DNA of 64,000 bases, taken from the NCBI GenBank assembly GCA_963821495.1, contig CAWGEA010000003.1:682001-746000 (forward strand), in the 5' to 3' direction. The DNA comes from AC-32 sp963821495. GTDB lineage: Bacteria; Actinomycetota; Thermoleophilia; Gaiellales; Gaiellaceae. This document shows, piece after piece, positions 16,842 to 24,968 of this stretch. Below the pieces are notes generated by a model that had not been told where the DNA came from, searched no databases, and worked only from the letters and a program-made list of their open reading frames with translations. Made by a program: the position numbers and the translations under genes. Numbering within the stretch: the stretch's first letter is position 1; each line of letters opens with the position of its first letter.

Positions 16842-16929
16842 AGCCGGCGGTCGATTGCGCCAATATTGGCAACGAAAGTTCCCGCTTTGCAGGATGTTTT
16901 CTACGGGAGCGACGGGACTCGAACCCGCG
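16842..16929 (-). repeat. tRNA 3'-end fragment with upstream repeat (likely attachment-site relic)
   Basis: Bases 16904-16929 match exactly the acceptor/T-arm end of tRNA-Asp at 29006-29031 (26 of 26), then diverge. Upstream are AGCCGGCGGTCG (16842-16853) and TTTGCAG (16886-16892), the same elements in the same order as at 14764-14803. The two composite repeats are direct repeats about 2.1 kb apart and bracket the frameshifted HD gene. Confidence 0.65.
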
Positions 16930-17028
16930 TTTCCCGACCATCGAGGTGAGGTCGTCACGACGGGAGGAGTAAGCGCTGGTCTTGGAGGGTGGAGCGCGGC
17001 AAGGGTGTGTTTCCCTCGGCGACGAGGC

Positions 17029-17057
17029 AGATAGGGCGGGTCAAGCCCGCCCCATCT
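17029..17057 (-). terminator. Hairpin downstream of the collagen-like gene
   Basis: GGGCGGG (17034-17040) and CCCGCCC (17046-17052) form a 7-bp GC stem with a 5-base loop, extended by AGAT/ATCT with one mismatch. It begins 8 bases beyond the stop at 17065. No long U run follows, as is common in high-GC actinobacteria. Confidence 0.65.
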
Positions 17058-17064
17058 GTTCACC

Positions 17065-17925
17065 TCAACCGTTGATGTTGCCGATGTCCCCGCCGCGTAC
17101 CGGTGAGCGGTTGACCCAGTGGCCGTTAGCACCCGCGTCGTATTGATATTCCCATCCGTTGGTGACCGACCCGGTCCCCGCTGCATTGCCACCGCCAGCC
17201 GGAAAGAACGTCGCGAGCATCGCGGTTGTGGTGCAGGGATCGGGGCAGGTCGCGTTCGGGGTGAACACGCCGCCCGTCACAATCAACACATCGAAGCCTG
17301 TGATCGTTCCCGTTACGCCACCCGTCTGCAGTGTGCCGGGGCACGAGGCGGGATTGGGCTGTGAGGAGCCCGCGATGGTCGTGAACGTTCCGTGGTAGGT
17401 ACGAACGACTTGGATCGTCCCATTGTCTTGCGGAATGAACTGAAGCGTCCGGTTGTAGTTGTCATTCGCCCAGTGGTCGGGGGCGCAGTGGCTGGAGTCG
17501 AGGCCGGTGACGTGTGTTACGACCACGCCAGGAACGCTGAGTCCAGGAGGCCCAGGGTCGCCCTTGTCGCCTTTGTCGCCCTTAGGGCCGGCGGGCCCCT
17601 GCGAACCTTGCGACCCTTGGGAGCCTTGCGGCCCCTGAGGACCCTGTGGCCCTGGGGTCCCGACGCCGCGCGCGCCCTTCGGGCCCCGGATGTTCCAGGC
17701 GATCGGCTTGAAGCCCTTGTGGCAGTTGGCGAGCTTCAGATCGCCTAGCGTCTGTTTGTTCCCATGGGTCTCGACGCACCCGTAGATGACTCCGTTCCGA
17801 ACGCCGAGCGTCCCTTGACTTACCGCGGAAGCCTTCGAGCCCTGGCTTGAGGCGCCGGTCACACCGGCCAGCGCCCCTGTCGTCAGAAGAACGAGCGCTG
17901 CGACGGCGAGCAGTCGCTTCGTCAT
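17065..17925 (-). CDS. Secreted collagen-like (Gly-X-Y) repeat protein
   Basis: 286 aa. ATG 17925 follows GGGGGGAGGAAAA. Residues 1-25 are a signal peptide (MTKRLLAVAALVLLTTGALAG). A Cys-containing stretch (IYGCVETHGNKQTL, LANCHKGFKPIAW) is followed by about 18 Gly-X-Y triplets (residues about 93-145: GTPGPQGPQGPQGSQGSQ, then GPAGPKGDKGDKGDPGPPG). The C-terminal ~140 residues are a Ser/Thr/Gly-rich globular domain with three or four Cys and no recognised family. Such proteins trimerise through the triplets and sit on the surface or in the matrix. Single-gene unit with its own terminator. Confidence 0.8.
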   Translation of the reverse strand: MTKRLLAVAALVLLTTGALAGVTGASSQGSKASAVSQGTLGVRNGVIYGCVETHGNKQTLGDLKLANCHKGFKPIAWNIRGPKGARGVGTPGPQGPQGPQGSQGSQGSQGPAGPKGDKGDKGDPGPPGLSVPGVVVTHVTGLDSSHCAPDHWANDNYNRTLQFIPQDNGTIQVVRTYHGTFTTIAGSSQPNPASCPGTLQTGGVTGTITGFDVLIVTGGVFTPNATCPDPCTTTAMLATFFPAGGGNAAGTGSVTNGWEYQYDAGANGHWVNRSPVRGGDIGNING

Positions 17926-18500
17926 TTTTCCTCCCCCCTTGTAGGTCAGGCTAGGCACCTGACCTGATGCTTGGAGAGAGTGTCCGTCCCACGTCCGTTT
18001 TCGGCATCGTCCCATCGAGGTGAAGCCGAAGCCCGTCCTCGCTCGCCCCACCCGAATCAGGCCGGCTGTAGCCGGGAAGCGCGCTCGTCGAACCACCAAC
18101 ATTCGACGGCCGCACTGCGGCCTGCACTGACAAACCTCGAGCTCTTCGTTCGCGCGCGCCACTACCGCGATCCGACGCGGTTCCGCACCGTCGCACTGTT
18201 CACCGTCGGCGGAGTCGCGCTTGCCGTGATGACAATCGTGCTCGTGATCGCGCAGACCTGACGCGGCTGTGCGGCCCCCACGTCCGCGCTCCGCTTCGCG
18301 CCTGCTCGGTGCTCTAGAGCTCCTATCAGGTCACGCTCGGCGGTCTCGGGAAGGCGGTGACACAACGCTGGCAAGTCGGCAACACGCCGACACACGGGAA
18401 TCGAGTCAGCCGCCGCCGCCCCGAGTCTCAGCCCACGACCAGATGACACCCGAGCAGCGTCCACGGCGACCATCCGGTCGAGCAACCGTTCCGGCCGTAG
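17926..18500. other. Intergenic; one possible small membrane peptide
   Basis: 575 bases between the collagen-like gene and the YihY gene. A plus-strand frame ending at 18261 has about 45 residues with a basic start (FVRARHYRDPTRFRT) and one hydrophobic helix (VALFTVGGVALAVMTIVLVI), which looks like a single-pass membrane peptide. I see no convincing start codon or ribosome site, so I do not call it a gene. The rest holds nothing recognisable. Confidence 0.35.
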
Positions 18501-19421
18501 CTACGGCGCCTTCTCCTTCGCGAAGAGTCCCAGCACACCGCGTTTGACCTGAGTGAGGAGCGGCTTACCGCCCGGGCCGGGCGGCTTCGACCAGGCGGCC
18601 GCAGTCTCTGCGCCTAGCAGTAGGGCTGACGCGTACAGATACATGGAGTAGAGGAACACCAGCGCCGCCGTGAGCGAGCCGTACACCACGCTGAGCCTGG
18701 TCGTTCTCACATAGATCCAGCCCGACGCAAGCGCGATCAGCCGAAAGAGGAGAGCCGTGACGATGGCTCCGACGAGCCCGTCCCGGAACCGCAGGCCGCG
18801 GGCCGGGACGAATCGGTAGAGCAGCATCACGACGACGATCGTGATCACGAACGAAGCCGCGTGGATCAGGCCGCCGGCCAGCGTGCCGGCTCCGACGCCG
18901 AAGACCTCGCCGACCTTCCCGGAGGCTTTCTGCACGATCGCGCCGAGCAGGGTTATTCCCACCGTGACGAGCACGAGCATGGCCGCGCCGACGACCAGTG
19001 CGAGGTCGACGAGCTTTCCGCGTGCGGCGGGCCGTGACTCGGTGACGCCCATCGCGCGCTCGAGCCCCTGCCGAATGGCCGCCATCATCCCGGTCGCTGC
19101 CCAGACGAACACGAGCAGGCTCACGAGCCCGGCGGCGCTCGCCGGCGTGGCGATTGCGGCGATCGCGTTCTCGACGTCCCGCCTGCCCGCCGCGGACGCG
19201 GGCAGCGCATCGACGATGGCGTTCACGACGTCGTCGCGGACGCTGTCGTCCTGAAGCACGAGACCGAAGATCGAGACGAGCACGATTGCCAGCGGTGCGA
19301 TCGAGAACAGCACGCGGTACGCGATCCCCGCCGCGAGTTGAGGACACTGATCGGCGAAGAAGCGCTCGACCGCCTCGGGGATGACTCGGGCAAGCTTCTT
19401 CGCGGTTGCGAGCACGTTCAC
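18501..19421 (-). CDS. YihY/virulence factor BrkB family membrane protein
   Basis: 306 aa, GTG start. Six membrane helices are visible. DQCPQLAAGIAYRVLFSIAPLAIVL near residue 25-50 and the late VVYGSLTAALVFLYSMYLYASALLLGAE stretch are the two best-conserved segments of the YihY/BrkB (formerly RNase BN) family. The family is an inner-membrane transporter or structural group of unknown substrate, not a ribonuclease. The GTG start overlaps the stop of the upstream DUF2127 gene by 4 bases (GTGA), so the two are co-translated. Confidence 0.9.
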   Translation of the reverse strand: MNVLATAKKLARVIPEAVERFFADQCPQLAAGIAYRVLFSIAPLAIVLVSIFGLVLQDDSVRDDVVNAIVDALPASAAGRRDVENAIAAIATPASAAGLVSLLVFVWAATGMMAAIRQGLERAMGVTESRPAARGKLVDLALVVGAAMLVLVTVGITLLGAIVQKASGKVGEVFGVGAGTLAGGLIHAASFVITIVVVMLLYRFVPARGLRFRDGLVGAIVTALLFRLIALASGWIYVRTTRLSVVYGSLTAALVFLYSMYLYASALLLGAETAAAWSKPPGPGGKPLLTQVKRGVLGLFAKEKAP

Positions 19422-19921
19422 GGGCGCGCCACGACCCGCTCTCGCTCGCGTACACGGCGGCGCAAGAGGTAGGCGAGGTACATGACGATTGCGACGTTGA
19501 CGACGATCCCACCCGCCTTCCAGAAGCTCGGTCGACGCACGAGCTCGTAGACCTCAAACGGGAGCAAGAGCGACGTCGCGATCACCGTCAGATACTCCGC
19601 CCAGAGCTGGTCGAGCCAGAGCCCCGTACCTTCGACGAGCTCGAGCGTGCCGTACCCGAGCGCAAGGAGGGCGGCGATTCGCAGCTCGGAGGCATGCAGG
19701 TGATGCAGGTACGCAACGATGCGGTGCAGGAACGGCCGCCTGGGATCGAGCTCGATCGCCCGGATGGCGTGGTCTGCCAGCCGGCCGAAGTCGCTGTTCA
19801 GGTGGAACAGCAGATACACGCCGGCCGCGAGCAGCAGCACCCCGCGCGCGATGCGCTCGAGCGCGATCAGCCGCAGGAAGCGCCGGCTGCGCGGCGGATC
19901 GCCTGCCCCGGTCACGAGCAA
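19418..19921 (-). CDS. DUF2127 family membrane protein
   Basis: 167 aa from TTG 19921, or 165 aa from GTG 19915. LRLIALERIARGVLLLAAGVYLL begins a first helix. HHLHASELRIAALLALGYGTLELVEGTGLWLDQLWAEYLTV is the conserved core of DUF2127, and a last helix is followed by a basic tail (LRRRVRERERVV). About four membrane spans. Function unknown. First gene of a two-gene unit with the YihY protein, so both may serve the same envelope process. Confidence 0.82.
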   Translation of the reverse strand: MLVTGAGDPPRSRRFLRLIALERIARGVLLLAAGVYLLFHLNSDFGRLADHAIRAIELDPRRPFLHRIVAYLHHLHASELRIAALLALGYGTLELVEGTGLWLDQLWAEYLTVIATSLLLPFEVYELVRRPSFWKAGGIVVNVAIVMYLAYLLRRRVRERERVVARP

Positions 19922-20368
19922 CCACCATCACCATGGACCGACGGCCGCTCGGACGCTGACGGGTGCTTTCGCACAGGCAATCGGTGTTCTCGCCGACGCC
20001 GACGCCGTCGGCGCGGCGATCGACGGACCATCACCGCATGGGACTCCCGCAGGAGCTCGATGCGCGCAGCGAAGACGCCGACGCGGTTCTCGCCTTCTGA
20101 CGGCGCTCGCGTTCGAGCGATCAACCTCCGCCCGATCATCGGCCGCGACGGCGCTGTGGCGCGCTCGCGCGACACGGCATCCGAGGGTCGAGGCGTGCCG
20201 CCGTCGAGCTTCGACGCCCGCTAGCTTGCCGCCAGAAAGCTCACCTTACGAGTTCCGTGCGTGATGCCCTCTGCGTGCCGTTCGTCAACAGGAAACAAAG
20301 ACTAACCAGCACGCAGCCACCCGACCTGCGATATACAAACGCCGCCAACTCGAGAAACGGAGGCTCCA
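19922..20368. other. Intergenic control region, no gene seen
   Basis: 447 bases between the divergent DUF2127 gene and the amino acid permease. Frames here are Arg-rich and unconvincing. The last 100 bases are less GC-rich than the surroundings, contain a TATACA-like -10 candidate near 20332, and end in GGAGG at 20359-20363, the ribosome site of the permease. Confidence 0.45.
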
Positions 20369-22312
20369 GTGTCGTCGATGGACGTTCCCGCCGATCGGCC
20401 GATCGCCGTCCCGGTTGCCAGGGGATTGGCCGGGCCCAAGTACATCACGTGGCTGAGCCTGGCGTTCATGACGACCGCCTCCGTGGCAAGCCTGCGCAGT
20501 GCGCCAACGATGGCCGTCTACGGCCTGACGTGCGTCTTCCTGTACTTGGTGCCGGCAATCGTCTTCCTGCTGCCTCAGTCGATGGTCGCGGCTGAGCTGG
20601 CGTCCGGCTGGTCGGGCGGAATCTTTCGCTGGGTGAGCGAGGGCATCTCCTCGAAATGGGGCCTGCTGGCGGTGTGGTGCCAGTTCGCGATGACGATCTT
20701 CTACTACCCCACGCTGCTGGGGTTCGTCGCGAGCACCCTCGCCTACGTCTTCAACCCGGACCTGGCGACGAACGGCCTCTACACCGGCATCGTGATCGTC
20801 GTCGTCTTCTGGGCGGGGGTGTTTATCTCGGCCCGAGGGGGCACCGGCGGGATTGCCAGGCTGGCCTCCAGCGGGCTGCTCGTAGGCACGCTGATCCCGG
20901 GCGCGCTGCTCGTGATCCTGGGGATCGTCTACCTCCTCCAGGGCAATGCATCGGCCGCGCCGATGAACGCCGACCACCTTATTCCCAAGTGGACGGGGAT
21001 CGCGAGCCTCGTGCTCATCGTCAACAACTTCCTGTCCTACTCCGGCATGGAGATGAACGCGGTGCACGTCTCCTCCCTCCGCAAACCCCGCTCCGAGTTC
21101 CCGAAGGCGATGTTCTTCGCGTGCGGGCTCGTGCTGATGATCTTCATCCTGCCGGCACTGGCGATCAGCTGGGTCATCCCGGCTCAGGAGCTGAGCCTCA
21201 CCGCGGGCGTGATGCAGGCATTCGACGCCTTCTTCGCGTACTTCGGCCTGCAGAAGCTCGTCCCGATCGTCGCGATCGCGCTCGTGTGCGCGTCGGTGGG
21301 CGGCATGCTGACCTGGCTCGCGGGCCCATCGAAGGGGCTGCTGTTGATCGCGCGGCGCGAGGGCTATCTCCCGCCGTTCTTCCAGCAGCAGAACGAGAAC
21401 GAGATCCCGGTGAACATCCTCGTGATCCAGGGAGGGATCACGACGGTCATCGCGTTGCTGTACGCGCTGGTTCCGTCGGTGTCGAGCGCCTACTGGATCC
21501 TCAGCGTGATGACGACCCAGATCTACCTGATCGTCTACCTGCTGATGTTCGTCGCCGCAGTGAAGCTGCGCCGCAACCAGCCCGATGTGGAGCGCGGCTT
21601 CCGGGCGCCTGCTCTGACGTTCCTTTGCGTCGTCGGCTTTCTCGCCTCGGCCGCGGCGATCGTCATCGGCTTCGTGCCGCCGTCGCAGTTCGAGAGCGGA
21701 AGCGCCCTCGCCTACGGTGCGCTGATCCTGGCAGGCACGGTCCTGCTTGGTCTGCTGCCGCCGTGGCTGTTCCTGAAGCTGCGCAAGCCCGGCTGGAAGA
21801 CGGCCGAGGCCGAAGGCACCGTCGAGAGCGCTCCCGCCCCGCCGCCCCCAGAGGAGCCACCGTCGCCGGCGCCGGAGGAGCCCAAGCCCCGCCGCGGCCA
21901 TCGCTGGCTGTACTGGATCGCCGGTGCCGTGGTCGTCGTTCTGGTCGCCGTCGGACTCATCACTTACAGCGGTGAGAAGAAGACAGCGGAGGCCGAGCAG
22001 AAGGCCCAGCAGCTCACGCAGAAGTTCGAGCAGGCAGGGCTGCCGGTGCCGCAGGACCAGGACATCATCGTCAAGTCGCTGGGTACGGACGGCGGGGCCG
22101 TCTGCGAGAACCCTGCCAACGCACTGGGCAAGGCTATTCAGAACGACATGCTGACCAACGGCGCCGACTTTGTCGGTCGGCGACCGGTGATCGTCGACCG
22201 CCGCCTCGTGGTGGGGGAGGCGCTGATCCTGGAGACCTACTGCCCAGACAAGCTGGATCAGTACCGCAACAGGATCGACGAGCTGAAGTACGACGACACG
22301 ATCGAGCCTTGA
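20369..22312 (+). CDS. APC-family amino acid permease with C-terminal extracytoplasmic extension
   Basis: 647 aa. GTG 20369 lies 5 bases after GGAGG. Residues 1-475 form a 12-helix APC transporter related to glutamate/GABA antiporters (YITWLSLAFMTTASVASLRS at the first helix, NNFLSYSGMEMNAVHVSSLR in the middle). Then comes a Pro/Glu linker (APAPPPPEEPPSPAPEEPKP), a thirteenth helix (about 513-533) and about 110 residues with two Cys (AVCENPAN, ETYCPDKLD). If the 12-helix core has both ends inside, this tail is outside and could form a disulfide. The extension is unusual for the family. It heads an operon with two peptidases. Confidence 0.82.
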   Translation: MSSMDVPADRPIAVPVARGLAGPKYITWLSLAFMTTASVASLRSAPTMAVYGLTCVFLYLVPAIVFLLPQSMVAAELASGWSGGIFRWVSEGISSKWGLLAVWCQFAMTIFYYPTLLGFVASTLAYVFNPDLATNGLYTGIVIVVVFWAGVFISARGGTGGIARLASSGLLVGTLIPGALLVILGIVYLLQGNASAAPMNADHLIPKWTGIASLVLIVNNFLSYSGMEMNAVHVSSLRKPRSEFPKAMFFACGLVLMIFILPALAISWVIPAQELSLTAGVMQAFDAFFAYFGLQKLVPIVAIALVCASVGGMLTWLAGPSKGLLLIARREGYLPPFFQQQNENEIPVNILVIQGGITTVIALLYALVPSVSSAYWILSVMTTQIYLIVYLLMFVAAVKLRRNQPDVERGFRAPALTFLCVVGFLASAAAIVIGFVPPSQFESGSALAYGALILAGTVLLGLLPPWLFLKLRKPGWKTAEAEGTVESAPAPPPPEEPPSPAPEEPKPRRGHRWLYWIAGAVVVVLVAVGLITYSGEKKTAEAEQKAQQLTQKFEQAGLPVPQDQDIIVKSLGTDGGAVCENPANALGKAIQNDMLTNGADFVGRRPVIVDRRLVVGEALILETYCPDKLDQYRNRIDELKYDDTIEP

Positions 22313-22324
22313 GAGGGAGCCGTC

Positions 22325-23689
22325 ATGTCCTCTGACGACCTGCGCGAGGCGGTTGGCGGCCTCATGGGCCGCGCCAAGGACGACCTCGCCGAACTGGTGG
22401 CCTTCAAGTCGGTCGCGGACGCGAAACAGTACCCGCCCGAGGAGTGCCACAAAGCCGCGCAGTGGGTGATCGACGCGTTCACCGAGGTCGGCCTGCAGAA
22501 CGTCACTGCGTCGCCGACGCCCGACGGCAGCAAGGCGGTGCACGGCCATGCTCCCGGCCCCGAGGGCAGCCCGACCGTCCTGCTGTACTGCCACTACGAC
22601 GTCCAACCGCCGCTCGGCGAGGAGGCGTGGAAGTCACCGGTCTGGGAGCTCACCGAGCGCGACGGCCGCTGGTACGGCCGCGGCGCGGCGGACTGCAAGG
22701 GCAACATCGTCATGCACCTCACCGCGCTCCGTGCGCTCAGTGAGGTTCAGGCCGGGTTCCCGTGCACCGTGAAGCTCATCTGCGAGGGCTCCGAGGAGCA
22801 AGGTACGGGCGGGCTGGAGGCGTTCGTGCCCGAGAACGCCGACCTGCTGCGCGCCGACGCGATCCTCGTCGTCGACACGGGCAACTTCGCTGTCGGCGTC
22901 CCAACGCTCACGTCGACGCTTCGGGGCATGACCAGCGTCGACGTAACCCTGCGCGGTCTGGGCAGCGCGATGCACTCGGGCATGTTCGGTGGGCCGGCGC
23001 CCGATGCGCTCGTCGCCCTCATCCAGATGCTCGCCTCGCTGCACGACGAGCACGGGAACACGACCGTCGACGGGCTTGACGCGACTCAGACCTGGAGCGG
23101 GGTCGAATACCCGGCCGAGCAGTTCCGCAGCGACGCCAACGTGCTCGATGGCGTCAAGCTGATGGGCGACGGCAACGTCGCCGATCTGCTCTGGGCGCGG
23201 CCCTCGGCGACCGTCCTCGGGATCGACGCCCCGCCGGTGATCGGGTCGTCCTCCGCGGTCCAGGCCTCGGCGGCGGCACGGGTGAGTCTGCGGCTGCCAC
23301 CAGGAGTAACGGGGCAGCAGGCTCAGGACGCACTCGTCGACCACCTCGCCAAGCGGGTGCCGTGGGGCCTGCAATGCGAGATCGAGCGCGTCGCCGTCGG
23401 CGACCCGTTCGTCGGCTCGCTCGTGGGCCCCGCCTTCGATGCGATGAAGGCTGCGATGCAGGAGGCGTTCGGGCGCCCAATGGCGACCGAGGGTCAGGGC
23501 GGGTCGATCCCGCTCTGCAACGTCCTAGCCGAGACGTATCCCGACGCGGAGATGATGCTGCTCGGCGTCGAAGAGCCGCGGTGCCTGATCCACGCGCCCA
23601 ACGAGAGCGTCGACCCCTCGGAGATCGAGCACATCGCGCTCGCCGAGGCGCTCTTCCTCACGCGCTACGCCGAGAACAGCAAGAGCTAG
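22325..23689 (+). CDS. M20 family dipeptidase
   Basis: 454 aa, ATG start, 12 bases after the permease. Metal and catalytic positions are present: YCHYDVQP (His ligand and catalytic Asp), GAADCKGN (bridging Asp), CEGSEEQGTGG (catalytic and ligand Glu), VVDTGNF (ligand Asp) and a late RCLIHAPNES (ligand His). The central lid/dimer domain begins after TLRGMTSVDVTLRGLGSAMHSG. The enzyme should be a di-zinc cytoplasmic exo-dipeptidase of the carnosinase-like branch, releasing amino acids from dipeptides. It sits between a permease and an aminopeptidase. Confidence 0.9.
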   Translation: MSSDDLREAVGGLMGRAKDDLAELVAFKSVADAKQYPPEECHKAAQWVIDAFTEVGLQNVTASPTPDGSKAVHGHAPGPEGSPTVLLYCHYDVQPPLGEEAWKSPVWELTERDGRWYGRGAADCKGNIVMHLTALRALSEVQAGFPCTVKLICEGSEEQGTGGLEAFVPENADLLRADAILVVDTGNFAVGVPTLTSTLRGMTSVDVTLRGLGSAMHSGMFGGPAPDALVALIQMLASLHDEHGNTTVDGLDATQTWSGVEYPAEQFRSDANVLDGVKLMGDGNVADLLWARPSATVLGIDAPPVIGSSSAVQASAAARVSLRLPPGVTGQQAQDALVDHLAKRVPWGLQCEIERVAVGDPFVGSLVGPAFDAMKAAMQEAFGRPMATEGQGGSIPLCNVLAETYPDAEMMLLGVEEPRCLIHAPNESVDPSEIEHIALAEALFLTRYAENSKS

Positions 23690-23691
23690 CC

Positions 23692-24822
23692 ATGGCCGTC
23701 GGCGCGCAACCCGCACCGTTCACGGCCGAGGACTTCGCCCGGCGGATGGGGCGCGCAGCCGATCAGGCTGACGCCGCGGGCCTGACCGGCGTGCTCGTCA
23801 CACCGGGACCCGACCTGGTCTACCTCGCCGGATACGCGCCGGTGGCCATCACCGAGCGGCTGACGCTGCTCGCGCTCCAGAAGGGGCGTGAGCCGGCGAT
23901 GGTCCTGCCCTCCCTTGAGCGCCCCGACGCCGAGAGTGCGCCGAGTGGGGGCACGATCGCGTTGACCGACTGGGTCGACGGCACCGACCCTTTCGCCAAG
24001 TTCGCCCCGGTCCTCGACTCCGCCGGAACGTACGCGATCTCCGACTCCGCGTGGGCGCTGCAACTGCTCGGCCTCCAGCAAGCGCTGCCCGACACCCATT
24101 ACGTGTCGATGACCGCCGCGCTGCCCATGCTGCGCGCTATCAAGGACGCCGAGGAGCTCAATCGGCTCGCCGCCGCCGGCGCGGCCGCGGACGCATGCTT
24201 CGAGGCGATCCTCGAGGTTCGCTTCGCGGGGCGCAAGGAGACCGAGGTGGCCGCAGATCTCGCCAAGCTCCTGATCAACCACGGCCATTCCCAGGTCGAC
24301 TTCACGGTCGTCGGCTCGGGCCCGAACGGTGCCAATCCGCACCACGAGGCCGGCGAGCGGACGATCCAGGACGGCGACATGATCGTCCTCGACTTCGGCG
24401 GCCTCAAGAACGGCTACGGCTCGGACACCTCACGCACGGTCCACGTCGGTGAACCAACCGACGAGGAGCGCGAGGTCCACGAGATCGTCCGCACAGCCCA
24501 GCAGGCCGGCTACGAGGCCGTCAGACCGGGCGTGGCCTGCCAGGACATCGATCGCGCCTGTCGCCGCGTCATTAGCGAGGCCGGCTACGGCGAGCAGTTC
24601 CTGCACCGGACCGGCCACGGCATCGGTGTGACCACGCACGAGCCGCCCTACATGGTCGAGGGAGAGACCCAGCTGCTGCAGCCCGGCATGTGCTTCTCGA
24701 TCGAGCCCGGCATCTACCTCGCCGACCGTTTCGGCGTTCGGATCGAGGACATCGTCTCGGTCACCAAGGACGGTGGACTACGCCTCAACGGCACGACCCG
24801 CGAGCTGCAGATCGTCGCCTGA
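23692..24822 (+). CDS. M24 family Xaa-Pro aminopeptidase/dipeptidase-like protein
   Basis: 376 aa from ATG 23692, two bases after the dipeptidase stop. The N-terminal domain (residues 1-150) is creatinase-like (TPGPDLVYLAGYAP). The pita-bread catalytic domain has all five metal ligands: Asp in VLDFGG, Asp in GSDTSRT, His in HRTGHGIG, Glu in SIEPGIY and Glu in VRIEDIV. It should cleave X-Pro peptides with two metal ions. With the M20 enzyme and permease it would complete breakdown of imported or recycled small peptides. Confidence 0.9.
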   Translation: MAVGAQPAPFTAEDFARRMGRAADQADAAGLTGVLVTPGPDLVYLAGYAPVAITERLTLLALQKGREPAMVLPSLERPDAESAPSGGTIALTDWVDGTDPFAKFAPVLDSAGTYAISDSAWALQLLGLQQALPDTHYVSMTAALPMLRAIKDAEELNRLAAAGAAADACFEAILEVRFAGRKETEVAADLAKLLINHGHSQVDFTVVGSGPNGANPHHEAGERTIQDGDMIVLDFGGLKNGYGSDTSRTVHVGEPTDEEREVHEIVRTAQQAGYEAVRPGVACQDIDRACRRVISEAGYGEQFLHRTGHGIGVTTHEPPYMVEGETQLLQPGMCFSIEPGIYLADRFGVRIEDIVSVTKDGGLRLNGTTRELQIVA

Positions 24823-24968
24823 GCACCCGCAGCGGCCTACGTCCGGGCTGGCGGCGTAAGCAGCCCCCGCGGTCGACGGACGAGCACGATCGCGCGGTGA
24901 TCAGCAACTCGGCCTTCGAGCCAAGCGGTGAGCTGCGAAAGGACGACGAGCCGCCGCCCTCGACCTAG

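Noticed and set aside
19912..20175. Minus-strand open frame of about 87 codons before the permease.
   Set aside because: Arg-rich, no ribosome site and no family resemblance.
20285..22606. A minus-strand open frame of about 770 codons opposite the APC permease.
   Set aside because: Same artefact: low-complexity Asp/Arg/His/Gln sequence, while the permease has clear helices and a ribosome site.
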